From positions 2,170,001 to 2,234,000 of the forward strand of contig NZ_CP102285.1 in assembly GCF_025151045.1 (NCBI RefSeq): a stretch of DNA of 64,000 nucleotides. The letters are read 5' to 3'. The DNA is from Parabacteroides johnsonii DSM 18315. Its GTDB lineage: Bacteria > Bacteroidota > Bacteroidia > Bacteroidales > Tannerellaceae. The notes under the pieces were generated by a model that worked only from the letters and a program-made list of their open reading frames with translations, did no database searches and had not been told where the DNA came from. Both the position numbers and the translations under genes were made by a program. Positions 8,377 to 17,192 of this stretch are shown here, piece by piece (positions within the stretch are counted from its first letter, which is position 1; every line of letters starts with the position of its first letter).

Positions 8377-9813
8377 ATGAGAAGAGATGTTTATATATTA
8401 TGCCTAATCGGGCTGTTCTGCCTGTCCGGACACGCCCAAAGCGACCGGGAGATATTCGAACAAATGCGGAAAGAGATGCGGGCGGAGTTTGCCGAATACC
8501 AAAAGCAAAACGAACGGGAATACGCCCGATACCTGCGCCAGACTTGGCAGGAATACAGATTAGAAAAGGGGATCGAGCCATTCGAACGCCCAAAACCGGA
8601 CAATCTCCCCCCCGCCTCTCCACAGAAACGGCCTTCGAAGACAAGCGAATTGATTGTTGCTCCGAAACCGGACGGATTGCAAACACCGCCTCTTCCTCCC
8701 ATCATCTTCGAAGAGAAGAAAAAAGAGGTCGGAAAATATAACGTACAAATAGCTTTTTACGGATCAACCTTACAATTTACCCACAACATCGAACCTTGCC
8801 AGTTAGCACAAGTCCGCGAAAAACAGATTGCCGATTTGTGGGAACAATTTGGCAAACAAAAAAACGGCTCATTGTTTACCGACTTGATTACCGTAAAATT
8901 AGAAATGCGGCTGAACGACTGGGCTTTTTTCTGCCTGCTCAAGCAAACAGCCAGACAATTACCCCAGCTGAAAGACGACAACACTCGGACCATTTTCATG
9001 CACTACGCCTTACATACATATGGCTACGACATCAAAATGGGGATTATAGACAAAGAAGTAGCCCTATTAGTTCCCATCCAAGAAAAAGTATATGCTTACA
9101 GCTACCTGCCGGAAAACGGAAAGAAATATTACTTGTTCACCGCCGGGGAAAAGCCATCCGCCACCCCGGTGCGGACATTGCCATCCCTCTCCCGAAACAA
9201 ACAACGCCCGTTCAGCCTCGCCATCACGGAGCCGATGCTCTTGGCCGAAGACTACCGCGACACAAACAGGACATACCGGGATTGCAGCCTGAACAGTCCG
9301 GTCAACCAAAATAGGATCTCCTTTTTCAACGATATGCCCCACACGGACTTGGCGGTCTATGCCGATATGCCGGTCGATGTCGCTTTCGCCGAAAATACCT
9401 GCCAAGGATTGGGAAGCCGGATAGCCCCGTTGAGCAGGGAGGATGCCCTGAATTTTTTACTGCATTTCACCCAATCGGCTTTCCGTTACCAGACAGACGG
9501 CCAGCAATTCGGCCGCGAACGATCGCTCTTCCCCGAAGAGACTTTCTACTACCCCTATTCCGATTGCGAAGACCGAGCGATCTTCTTCTCCTGGCTAGTC
9601 CGCCGCCTGCTGAAACAAGAGATCGTCCTGCTGCATTACAGCGACCATGTGGCTACAGGAGTCCGGATAGAAAAGGAAATCCCGGGCAGCTATATCCGCA
9701 CTGGTGACAAACGCTACCTGATATGCGACCCGACCTACATAGGTGCCGATATAGGCCAATGTATGCCGGGATATGAGAAGGAAAAACCACGGATTATCAA
9801 ATTGAATCAATAA
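8377..9813 (+). CDS. Secreted transglutaminase-like protein
   Basis: A 478-residue protein with a cleavable signal (ending SGHAQS at about residue 21). A very charged, Glu/Arg/Tyr-rich segment (22-60) and a Pro-rich linker follow. The C-terminal third looks like a transglutaminase-like cysteine protease fold, with Cys397 in 'YSDCEDRA', His424 in 'HYSDHVATGV' and Asp451 in 'YLICDPTYIG', in the right order and spacing for a Cys-His-Asp triad. The assignment rests on these motifs, not on overall similarity. It may act as a protease, amidase or crosslinker in the periplasm or on the surface. The upstream terminator suggests its own transcript, but the domain set of the neighbours hints at a shared envelope function. 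Confidence 0.7.
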   Translation: MRRDVYILCLIGLFCLSGHAQSDREIFEQMRKEMRAEFAEYQKQNEREYARYLRQTWQEYRLEKGIEPFERPKPDNLPPASPQKRPSKTSELIVAPKPDGLQTPPLPPIIFEEKKKEVGKYNVQIAFYGSTLQFTHNIEPCQLAQVREKQIADLWEQFGKQKNGSLFTDLITVKLEMRLNDWAFFCLLKQTARQLPQLKDDNTRTIFMHYALHTYGYDIKMGIIDKEVALLVPIQEKVYAYSYLPENGKKYYLFTAGEKPSATPVRTLPSLSRNKQRPFSLAITEPMLLAEDYRDTNRTYRDCSLNSPVNQNRISFFNDMPHTDLAVYADMPVDVAFAENTCQGLGSRIAPLSREDALNFLLHFTQSAFRYQTDGQQFGRERSLFPEETFYYPYSDCEDRAIFFSWLVRRLLKQEIVLLHYSDHVATGVRIEKEIPGSYIRTGDKRYLICDPTYIGADIGQCMPGYEKEKPRIIKLNQ

Positions 9814-9825
9814 AACAAAAATATC

Positions 9826-10083
9826 ATGGAAATTATCTTGAAAATCATCGGCCTTTTTGTCGCCTTCGTATTGGTTGTAATCGCCTTTAAGATAGCTTTA
9901 TTTTTAATTGGGGCTTCCTTGATTCCGGGGCTTATAGTGGGAGGGTTATCGTATTGGATATTCGATGCATTTTGGCCTGGTTTCATGATAGGTGGCAGCA
10001 TCGGTGTTGTTTTCGGAATTATAGGGCAATTCAGCAACCAAACAACTATTTTACAAAATAGCACAACAAAAGCCTTATGCTAA
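9826..10083 (+). CDS. Small membrane protein of unknown function
   Basis: 85 residues, almost wholly hydrophobic: helices at about 3-30, 33-50 and 52-68, with a short polar tail. No family is recognised. It begins 12 bp after the transglutaminase-like gene and ends just before the DUF805 gene, so the three are probably co-transcribed. Confidence 0.6.
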   Translation: MEIILKIIGLFVAFVLVVIAFKIALFLIGASLIPGLIVGGLSYWIFDAFWPGFMIGGSIGVVFGIIGQFSNQTTILQNSTTKALC

Positions 10084-10139
10084 AACATAGGGAAAAGTTC
10101 TATAAATTTTTATTTTCTCATTTTTTAAATTATTATTTT

Positions 10140-10601
10140 ATGTTTAAAGCACCTTTTTCTTTTGAAGGACGTATTCGCAGAATCGAATACCTTTTATCCG
10201 CTATCATTGGCGGTGTCGTAACCGGTATTGCCTTTTGGCTTGGAGTAGGAACCGCCGTATTCGGAGCTGCCAGCAATTCCGGAGGCGGTTTCGGCATTGG
10301 AGTTTTAATCGGCATCGCTGCATTGGCCGGTGGTATTTGGTTCACTATTGCACAAGATGTAAAACGTCTGCATGATGTAGACAAGTCCGGTTGGTTCTTA
10401 CTATTAGCATTGATACCAATCGTTAACTTCATCTTAGGCCTGTATATGCTATTTGCCGATGGCACGGTAGGCCCAAATCGCTATGGAGCAGATCCTAAAA
10501 ACCGTATGCCCTACCAGGCACAACCGACATCCGTCAATGTCACTGTCAATATGAATGGTGAAAAACAGGAAACGATCCAAACTCAAACTGATAAGTTCTG
10601 A
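10140..10601 (+). CDS. DUF805 family membrane protein
   Basis: 153 residues from the ATG at 10140, which begins with the family's typical start 'MFKAPFSFEGRIRRIEYLLS'. A longer in-frame start at 10077 adds Lys/Phe-rich residues and would overlap the previous gene, so it is not used. Membrane helices lie at about 20-45, 50-75 and 90-115, with the conserved 'QDVKRLHDVDKSGWFLLL' between the last two. The C-terminal tail is polar. DUF805 proteins are small inner membrane proteins without an established role. Confidence 0.9.
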   Translation: MFKAPFSFEGRIRRIEYLLSAIIGGVVTGIAFWLGVGTAVFGAASNSGGGFGIGVLIGIAALAGGIWFTIAQDVKRLHDVDKSGWFLLLALIPIVNFILGLYMLFADGTVGPNRYGADPKNRMPYQAQPTSVNVTVNMNGEKQETIQTQTDKF

Positions 10602-10712
10602 CCACAGATTATCTTCGAGTTGAGGAAAATCAGTTCCTAAACAAATCTAATAAATAGGGTATGGCTCTTTGGTTATACCTAATTTATCACACAACATTTT
10701 AATTCAAAAACA

Positions 10713-12107
10713 ATGAACAAAATTGGCAATATTATTTGCATTTCCATGTGTGGTTTCTTGTTTACTACAACTACCCACGCTCAGTCATTCTTAAAAAAGA
10801 CATTGAAAGTATTGGAAACGGTAAATGATGTAAATAAAGCCGTAAACAGTGATAAAAAAACGGCTATAGAGACAGAAGAAAAGTCACAAACAGATAATAA
10901 TAAAACAGTCACAAAAAACAAACTTTACATAGGTAGTGCGTATACAGATAATTCATCTCCAATAAATCCTCAAAAAACGAATAAAACAAAAATTATCTAT
11001 ATAGAAAACAAGACCATATTATGCACCGAATATTTCAAAGACGGTGTTTGTTTGGCTTGTCATCCTCAAAAAGGATGGGGAGTGTTTGATACTACTGGGA
11101 CTCAGATAATAGACTACAAACTTCATTTTGGGACCATAGTAGGAAACTCACAAATGCCTGAATTTGAAAATGGATACTGTCCTGTTAGAGATCCAAAAGG
11201 TTCTTATATCATTAATAAACAAGGTAAAATAGTCTCACAATTTACCAACATCAATAATTTATCTAATTTCCAACAAGGGATAGCTACCGCAACCCAAACA
11301 ATGCCTGACCCTAAAAATAAACATCTTAACATAAGGAGAGTTGTTTATGTAAATAACAAAGGCGAATTGATTTTTCCTCATTTGTATTTCACTGTTAAAT
11401 GGGAAAATTCAAAACCAATGCGTCCTTTTAATGACGGCTTATCTGCTTACTATGATTATGACCAAAAATTATGGGGATTTATCGACCATACAGGCAATAC
11501 TGTCGTAAAAGCTCAATACAAAATGGTGCAAGACTTCCATGATGGGTATGCTGCTGTATTAACTACCAATGACAAATGGGGATTCATTGACACAAATGGG
11601 ACATTCCAGATACCAGCGATGTATGCACGTGAACCTATGCCCTTTTCTGAAGGTGTAGCTTTAGTTAGCAGGAGAGAAGGCCCCAGTTGCCTCATTGATA
11701 AAACAGGAAAAATTGTTTTAGACTTTATTTATAAAATGACACCATTTTACAATAATAAAGCATTTGTCAATTTTAGCCAAGAAAGTCCTTATCGAGAAAT
11801 TGATCCTAATCACAACTTCATTTTCATTATTGATAGAGAGTTCAAAGTCGTAGGTCTTTCAAAAAAAATGCCACTATTTATTGACAATTATAACGAAGAG
11901 CATTGGCCATCCAACAATTTATGGCTTTCGGAAGAAGGAGTTCTAATGGATAATAAAGGAGATGCTATATATGCGTCAAATATCATCCGCCCTTTTTCTA
12001 ATAATCGGTCCTATGTTTGTTTTGATGATGGGAAAAGTGCCCTCACGGCCGGTTTCATGAATCCGTCTGGTGAAATTGTCTTTCTATTTACACAAAGTGA
12101 ATTTTGA
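10713..12107 (+). CDS. Exported WG-repeat protein
   Basis: 464 residues with a signal peptide (ending TTHAQS). A Lys/Thr/Asn-rich segment follows, then a series of WG (KWG) repeats: 'GWGVFDTTGTQIID', 'LWGFIDHTGNTVV', 'KWGFIDTNGTFQI' and a degenerate 'SCLIDKTGKIVLD', each followed by 'F.DGYA' or 'FSEGVA' strands. The repeats form an elongated beta structure of unknown partner. Codon use is more AT-rich than in the upstream cluster, which may mean a separate origin. It ends at a strong bidirectional hairpin. Confidence 0.85.
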   Translation: MNKIGNIICISMCGFLFTTTTHAQSFLKKTLKVLETVNDVNKAVNSDKKTAIETEEKSQTDNNKTVTKNKLYIGSAYTDNSSPINPQKTNKTKIIYIENKTILCTEYFKDGVCLACHPQKGWGVFDTTGTQIIDYKLHFGTIVGNSQMPEFENGYCPVRDPKGSYIINKQGKIVSQFTNINNLSNFQQGIATATQTMPDPKNKHLNIRRVVYVNNKGELIFPHLYFTVKWENSKPMRPFNDGLSAYYDYDQKLWGFIDHTGNTVVKAQYKMVQDFHDGYAAVLTTNDKWGFIDTNGTFQIPAMYAREPMPFSEGVALVSRREGPSCLIDKTGKIVLDFIYKMTPFYNNKAFVNFSQESPYREIDPNHNFIFIIDREFKVVGLSKKMPLFIDNYNEEHWPSNNLWLSEEGVLMDNKGDAIYASNIIRPFSNNRSYVCFDDGKSALTAGFMNPSGEIVFLFTQSEF

Positions 12108-12133
12108 GGTAAAAAGATCACGATTCCTAACAT

Positions 12134-12182
12134 GATGACCACAGAATTATTATTTAATATTCAATTAAAATCTGTGGTCATC
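12134..12182. terminator. Bidirectional terminator between WG-repeat gene and tsaB
   Basis: Perfect 12-bp arms GATGACCACAGA (12134-12145) and TCTGTGGTCATC (12171-12182) around a 25-nt AT-rich loop, between two convergent genes. The T-runs are weak, so the strength as an intrinsic terminator is uncertain. Confidence 0.6.
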
Positions 12183-12203
12183 TATTCTATAATTTATAGA
12201 AAA

Positions 12204-12923
12204 TCAACGTGCTGCCAGCACCTTATTCCTCGCAACCGTCGCCTGGAACTCTTTCAGGTAGAACGGTTCGAAATAGGCGGTATCTTCAAACTTGCCAGCG
12301 GCAAAGGCTTGTTCCGAGAGCGGAATCATGTTTACGGCAAGAGGATAGATATCTTCGATAAAGATGGCGTTCGGAGAAGTGATGACCGGTTTGCATTTGG
12401 AGGCACCGTTGCCAAAGAAACAAACTTTCCCTTTTTCCAAGTAAGAAGCATACGTGCCGGCTTCCACAATATCAGCCTTCGTCTCGCGGACAGGCTTTAA
12501 AGAAGCATTGTAGATAGCCGCATAAACTTCCATACGCCGGGCATCCAGCATAGCGCAATAAAGAAGGTCCTCAGTAGTAGAGACGATTTGCGAATCGCCC
12601 TTACTGCAGGCAGTAGCAGCCATGATGTCCAACGTATGAATGCCGATCAGAGGAATACCGAAACCAAAGCAAAGGCCTTTAGCGACAGACACTCCGATAC
12701 GGAGTCCGGTATAGGAACCGGGACCGCTACTGACCGCTACGGCATCCAGTTTTTTTCCCTCCTTCTTTTTCAATGCGGAAAGAGCTTCTTCAACAAATAC
12801 GCCTAATAGGGCTGCATGCGAAGGACCGTCGAACGAGGCCTTCTCAAAAAGGACTTCACCATCCATAGACAACGCTACAGAACATACAGAAGTCGATGTT
12901 TCGATATTTAATATACAAGACAT
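12204..12923 (-). CDS. tsaB: tRNA threonylcarbamoyladenosine biosynthesis protein TsaB
   Basis: 239 residues from the ATG at 12923, which begins 'MSCILNIETST'. A longer start at 12956 would add residues coded by an intergenic repeat and is rejected. The protein shows the ASKHA fold start and the TsaB motif 'SSGPGSYTGLRIG' near residue 70. TsaB partners TsaD and TsaE in placing the threonylcarbamoyl group on A37 of ANN-decoding tRNAs in the cytoplasm; it is the non-catalytic, TsaD-binding paralogue. It is divergent from yicC, with a repeat-rich spacer holding both promoters. Confidence 0.93.
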   Translation of the reverse strand: MSCILNIETSTSVCSVALSMDGEVLFEKASFDGPSHAALLGVFVEEALSALKKKEGKKLDAVAVSSGPGSYTGLRIGVSVAKGLCFGFGIPLIGIHTLDIMAATACSKGDSQIVSTTEDLLYCAMLDARRMEVYAAIYNASLKPVRETKADIVEAGTYASYLEKGKVCFFGNGASKCKPVITSPNAIFIEDIYPLAVNMIPLSEQAFAAGKFEDTAYFEPFYLKEFQATVARNKVLAAR

Positions 12924-12930
12924 TTTAACC

Positions 12931-13112
12931 AGCAATTGACAACCAGCAATTGACAATTAAATATATGTCAAAAGCCAATCGGTTAATAATGGATGCAAAA
13001 ATATAAAACATAACTGTAATCTCATGATCAAAACCGATTTTATTAAGGCTGGCACGGAAGGTTTCGGCTTTTTCCAATTAATTGTCAATTGTTAATTGTC
13101 AATTATCAATTG
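12931..13112. repeat. Inverted AATTGTCAATTG-type repeats in the tsaB-yicC spacer
   Basis: Copies of CAATTGACAA type at 12933-12958 and the reverse orientation (AATTGTCAATTGTTAATTG...) at 13075-13112 flank the two divergent promoters. They can pair with each other. The same motif recurs at 23817-23849, 23893-23905, 32378-32398 and 41767-41777 in this window, so it is a dispersed intergenic repeat. Confidence 0.65.
12996..13003 (-). promoter_or_regulatory. Promoter -7 element of tsaB
   Basis: The minus strand reads TATTTTTG (TAnnTTTG), 73 bp before the tsaB start. Confidence 0.5.
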
Positions 13113-13118
13113 ATTAGC

Positions 13119-13126
13119 TATATTTG
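13119..13126 (+). promoter_or_regulatory. Promoter -7 element of yicC-gmk-nadD
   Basis: TATATTTG, an exact TAnnTTTG match 18 bp before the yicC ATG, giving a very short leader. Confidence 0.6.
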
Positions 13127-13143
13127 CACAAATTTTTAGAACA

Positions 13144-14016
13144 ATGATACAATCAATGACTGGATTCGGTAAGGTTACAGCCGAACTCCCTTCTAAAAAA
13201 GTAACCGTAGAAATAAAGGCTCTGAACAGCAAGCAACTGGATTTGTCTACCCGCATTCCTTCCATCTATAAAGAAAAAGAAATGCAAATACGCAGTTTGT
13301 TACTCCAGTCGCTTGAACGTGGAAAAGTCGAATTTAATATATTCGTCGAATATATAGGTAAAGACACACCCACACAGATCAACTTGGCTGCGGTAGAAAA
13401 CTACTACAATCAAATTAAAGATATTGCCGACCGCCTGAACATCGGACTTCCCGCTGACTGGTTCCAAACCCTACTCCGCATGCCGGACGTGATCAAGACA
13501 GAGACCCAGGAAGTGAACGAAGAGGAATGGAATGTGGTTGAGAAAGCGATCAAAGAGGCCATAAGGCACCTCTGTGATTTCCGTATTCAGGAAGGCGCCA
13601 TGTTACAAAAGTTGTTCGAACAGAAAATTGCCAATATCGCCCGTCTGCTTTCAGATGTAGAACTCTACGAAAAGGAGAGGATTGAAAAAATCAAAGCCCG
13701 TATCATGGACAATCTCGAAAAGATTGCCGGACAGGACTACGATAAAAACCGGTTCGAACAGGAGATGATCTATTATATCGAAAAACTGGACGTAAACGAG
13801 GAAAAGAACCGCCTGGACAATCATCTGAAATATTACATCAGCACGATGGAGAGCGGACACGGACAAGGTAAGAAACTCGGTTTCATCGCCCAGGAAATGG
13901 GACGCGAAATCAATACCCTCGGTTCGAAAAGCAACCATGCCGAGATGCAAAAGCTTGTCGTTCAGATGAAAGACGAGTTGGAACAGATCAAAGAACAAGT
14001 ATTAAACGTATTATAA
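13144..14016 (+). CDS. yicC: YicC family endoribonuclease
   Basis: 290 residues, normal for the family. It starts 'MIQSMTGFGK' and ends with the conserved block 'GKKLGFIAQEMGREINTLGSKSNHAEMQKLVVQMKDELEQIKEQ', which defines YicC. The middle is a long helical region. Escherichia coli YicC is an RNase that helps degrade small RNAs; that role is from the family, not from this sequence. The gene lies 9 bp before gmk, as in many Bacteroidetes. Confidence 0.93.
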   Translation: MIQSMTGFGKVTAELPSKKVTVEIKALNSKQLDLSTRIPSIYKEKEMQIRSLLLQSLERGKVEFNIFVEYIGKDTPTQINLAAVENYYNQIKDIADRLNIGLPADWFQTLLRMPDVIKTETQEVNEEEWNVVEKAIKEAIRHLCDFRIQEGAMLQKLFEQKIANIARLLSDVELYEKERIEKIKARIMDNLEKIAGQDYDKNRFEQEMIYYIEKLDVNEEKNRLDNHLKYYISTMESGHGQGKKLGFIAQEMGREINTLGSKSNHAEMQKLVVQMKDELEQIKEQVLNVL

Positions 14017-14025
14017 AAACGATAT

Positions 14026-14595
14026 ATGGCTGGCAAACTGATCATATTCTCCGCACCGTCCGGTTCGGGCAAATCCACTATCATCAATTTCCTGCTGAAA
14101 CAGAATCTGAACCTGCATTTTTCCATCTCGGCTACCAGCCGGGCCCCACGTGGTACGGAAAAAGACGGAGTGGAATATTATTTCCTTACACCGGATGAAT
14201 TCCGCACCCGTATAGTAGCAGGAGATTTCCTGGAATACGAAGAGGTCTATACCGATAAATATTACGGCACACTGAAAAGTGAGGTGGAACGAAGGTTGAT
14301 GAGTGGCGATAACGTCATATTCGATGTCGATGTCGTAGGAGGTTGCAACATCAAAAAGTTTTATGGTGACCGTGCTCTTTCGGTCTTTATTCAGCCCCCT
14401 TCGATCGAAGATCTGCGGAGTCGCCTAAAAGAACGTGGTACGGATGCTCCGGAAGTAATCGAAAGCCGCATTGCCAAAGCCGAATTTGAACTGGGTTTTG
14501 CCGACAAATTTGACGTAATAGTGGTGAACGACAAGCTGGAAGTCGCACAAAAAGAAGCACTAAAAGTGATAAAAAGATTTCTTGAAAAAGCATGA
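14026..14595 (+). CDS. gmk: Guanylate kinase
   Basis: 189 residues. It has the P-loop 'SAPSGSGKST' at residues 8-17, the GMP-binding 'SATSRAPRGTEKDGVEYYFL' and 'EYEEVYTDKYYGTL', and a lid region 'RLKERGTDAPEVIESRI'. It phosphorylates GMP or dGMP with ATP in the cytoplasm, linking to the guaA genes further along. Its TGA overlaps the ATG of the next small gene (ATGA), which suggests coupled translation. Confidence 0.96.
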   Translation: MAGKLIIFSAPSGSGKSTIINFLLKQNLNLHFSISATSRAPRGTEKDGVEYYFLTPDEFRTRIVAGDFLEYEEVYTDKYYGTLKSEVERRLMSGDNVIFDVDVVGGCNIKKFYGDRALSVFIQPPSIEDLRSRLKERGTDAPEVIESRIAKAEFELGFADKFDVIVVNDKLEVAQKEALKVIKRFLEKA

Positions 14596-14765
14596 ACGGC
14601 AAGAAGTTATCCAAGAAATGGCTATATACATTCATTGGTATAGCATTTGTCGCTCTTGCCACTTGTACAACCGCCCTATATCATAAGGAGTATATCATAG
14701 CGACCGGTACCGGACTGGTATTTGGTGCACAAGTCATAAATATCATCAAGTGGAAACGGGACTGA
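14592..14765 (+). CDS. 57-residue membrane protein between gmk and nadD
   Basis: A short frame starting at the ATGA that overlaps the end of gmk by 4 bp and ending 16 bp inside nadD. It has a basic start ([10 protein letters not shown]), a helix at about 11-30 and a second hydrophobic stretch (34-51), then 'KWKRD'. Overlaps at both ends and the membrane-protein pattern support a real gene, though it matches no family I know. It may be a small inner membrane protein translated together with gmk and nadD. Confidence 0.6.
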   Translation: MNGKKLSKKWLYTFIGIAFVALATCTTALYHKEYIIATGTGLVFGAQVINIIKWKRD

Positions 14766-15361
14766 AAAAAAATACGGCCAGCAGACGTAAAACCGGTATT
14801 TATTCTGGTTCATTCAATCCGGTTCACATCGGCCATCTGGCATTAGCCAACTGGCTGTGTGAATTTACGGAGCTGGACGAACTATGGTTTCTGATCACCC
14901 CCCACAACCCGCTAAAAGAGAAGGAAGAATTGATGGATGACCAGCTTCGCTATGAACTGGTAAAAAAATCCATCGCAGGTTACCCTAAGTTCCACGCCAG
15001 CGACTTCGAGTTTTCCCTTCCGAAGCCCACTTATACCATCCGGACACTCCGGACATTGGAAGCAAGTTATCCGGACCGTGAATTCTATTTCATCATGGGT
15101 GCGGACAATTGGAAACATATTACCCGGTGGGTAGAATACGAAGCCATCATTTCCAATTATCCGATCTTCATCTATCCGCGCAAAGGATTCGATGTTGAAA
15201 TTCCGGCACAATATCCTCACATAAAAAAGGTAGACGCCCCTTTGATCGAAATATCTTCAACCTTTATACGCAAAGCATTCGAGACTGGAAAAGATGTCCG
15301 CTTCTTCCTGCCCGAAGCTATACGTAATCTGCCTTTTCCATTACAAAACAATACCTTTTAA
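14750..15361 (+). CDS. nadD: Nicotinate-nucleotide adenylyltransferase
   Basis: 203 residues. No in-frame ATG lies before the nucleotide-binding motif '[11 protein letters not shown]', so the GTG at 14750 is taken as the start, overlapping the small upstream gene by 16 bp. The HxGH-type motif 'HIGH' and the 'ISSTFIRK' signature near the C-terminus mark it as NadD, which adenylates nicotinate mononucleotide in NAD synthesis. Last gene of the yicC-gmk-nadD run. Confidence 0.93.
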   Translation: METGLKKNTASRRKTGIYSGSFNPVHIGHLALANWLCEFTELDELWFLITPHNPLKEKEELMDDQLRYELVKKSIAGYPKFHASDFEFSLPKPTYTIRTLRTLEASYPDREFYFIMGADNWKHITRWVEYEAIISNYPIFIYPRKGFDVEIPAQYPHIKKVDAPLIEISSTFIRKAFETGKDVRFFLPEAIRNLPFPLQNNTF

Positions 15362-15416
15362 GAACATAAAGCGTAAAGTCACATACGTTTTTAGGCAATA
15401 AGTAAGAAAAGTTTTG

Positions 15417-15424
15417 TATTTTTG
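15417..15424 (+). promoter_or_regulatory. Promoter -7 element of lysS
   Basis: TATTTTTG, a TAnnTTTG match 27 bp before the lysS ATG. Confidence 0.6.
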
Positions 15425-15451
15425 CACCGTATTATACAAAATAATAGCGTA

Positions 15452-17182
15452 ATGAATCTATTAGAACTGAGTGAACAGGAAATCATAAGACGTAACAGCA
15501 TGGAGCAGTTACGCCAGATGGGGATAGAGCCCTATCCCGCAGCTGAGTATGTAACGAACGCATTTTCCAAAGAGATAAAAGAGAATTTTAAAGACGATGC
15601 AGAGCCCCGTCCCGTAAGTATTGCCGGTCGTATCATGAGCCGCCGCATTATGGGAAAGGCTTCCTTCATGGAATTGCAGGATTCAGAAGGCAGAATACAG
15701 GTTTATATCTCTCGTGACGACATTTGCCTGGAAGAAAATAAAGATCTGTATAACATCGTTTTCAAGAAATTGCTAGATATCGGAGATTTTGTCGGAATCA
15801 AAGGTTTCGTGTTCCGTACACAGATGGGTGAAATTTCCGTCCATGCACAAGAGATAACGGTATTATCCAAATCACTCAAGCCGCTACCGGTCGTCAAATA
15901 CAAAGACGGCGTAGCATATGATGGATTCAACGACCCGGAATTGCGTTATCGCCAACGATATGTGGATCTGGTAGTCAATGATGGTGTAAAGAATATATTC
16001 ATGAAACGTGCGGCAGTTATCAAGACCATGCGTACCGCCTTAGACGAAGCTGGATATACGGAAGTGGAAACTCCGATCCTGCAATCCATTCCCGGAGGTG
16101 CAAGCGCACGTCCATTCATCACACACCATAACTCACTGGATATCGGCCTCTATCTGCGTATCGCAACCGAATTATATCTGAAACGATTGATCGTCGGAGG
16201 TTTCGAAGGTGTCTACGAAATCGGCAAGAACTTCCGTAACGAAGGTATGGATCGTACGCATAATCCGGAATTCACTTGTATGGAGCTTTACGTCCAATAT
16301 AAGGACTACAACTGGATGATGAGTTTCACCGAACAATTATTGGAGCGTATCTGCATCGCCGTCAACGGCACACACGAAAGCGTGGTCGATGGCAAGACGA
16401 TTAACTTCAAGGCTCCCTACCGTCGCTTGCCGATCTTGGATGCCATTAAGGAAAAGACAGGTTATGACCTAAATGGCAAAAGCGAAGACGAGATACGCGC
16501 GATTTGTAAGGAATTGAACCTCGAAATCGACGAAACAATGGGCAAAGGCAAACTGATTGACGAAATCTTCGGTGAATTCTGCGAAGGCACGTTTATCCAG
16601 CCAACCTTCATCATCGACTATCCAGTCGAAATGAGCCCGCTTACCAAAATGCACAGAAGTAAACCGGGATTGACCGAACGTTTTGAGTTGATGGTCAATG
16701 GTAAAGAATTGGCAAATGCCTATAGCGAGTTGAACGATCCGATCGACCAAGAAGAACGTTTCAAAGAACAATTACGCTTAAGTGAAAAAGGAGACGACGA
16801 AGCGATGTTCATCGATCAAGACTTCCTACGCGCTTTGCAATTCGGTATGCCTCCGACATCCGGTATCGGTATCGGCATCGATCGTCTGGTAATGTTGATG
16901 ACAGGTCAGACAACTATCCAAGAAGTGTTGCTCTTCCCGCAGATGCGTCCGGAAAAGACAGTAAAGAAAGATGCCGCAGACAAATACGTTGCATTGGGTA
17001 TTGATGAAGCATGGGTTCCCGCTTTGCATAAAGCCGGATATATCACAATCGACACATTGGCCGATGTCAATCCCAACAAACTGAGACAGGAACTCTGCGA
17101 AATGAATAAGAAATACAAACTGGAATTGCAAAACCCCACTGCCGAAGAAGTAGAGGCATGGATTTCGGGCGCAGCCAAATAA
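15452..17182 (+). CDS. lysS: Lysyl-tRNA synthetase, class II
   Basis: 576 residues from the ATG at 15452; an in-frame TTG at 15422 overlaps the promoter and is rejected. The N-terminal OB-fold anticodon domain is at about 50-150. Class II motifs follow: '[10 protein letters not shown]', '[21 protein letters not shown]' (motif 2) and '[15 protein letters not shown]' (motif 3). After the catalytic core there is an extra 70-residue C-terminal domain ('[27 protein letters not shown]') of helix-hairpin-helix look, a Bacteroidetes feature. It heads the lysS-gpsA-pgi run. Confidence 0.96.
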   Translation: MNLLELSEQEIIRRNSMEQLRQMGIEPYPAAEYVTNAFSKEIKENFKDDAEPRPVSIAGRIMSRRIMGKASFMELQDSEGRIQVYISRDDICLEENKDLYNIVFKKLLDIGDFVGIKGFVFRTQMGEISVHAQEITVLSKSLKPLPVVKYKDGVAYDGFNDPELRYRQRYVDLVVNDGVKNIFMKRAAVIKTMRTALDEAGYTEVETPILQSIPGGASARPFITHHNSLDIGLYLRIATELYLKRLIVGGFEGVYEIGKNFRNEGMDRTHNPEFTCMELYVQYKDYNWMMSFTEQLLERICIAVNGTHESVVDGKTINFKAPYRRLPILDAIKEKTGYDLNGKSEDEIRAICKELNLEIDETMGKGKLIDEIFGEFCEGTFIQPTFIIDYPVEMSPLTKMHRSKPGLTERFELMVNGKELANAYSELNDPIDQEERFKEQLRLSEKGDDEAMFIDQDFLRALQFGMPPTSGIGIGIDRLVMLMTGQTTIQEVLLFPQMRPEKTVKKDAADKYVALGIDEAWVPALHKAGYITIDTLADVNPNKLRQELCEMNKKYKLELQNPTAEEVEAWISGAAK

Positions 17183-17192
17183 AAGTAATACT

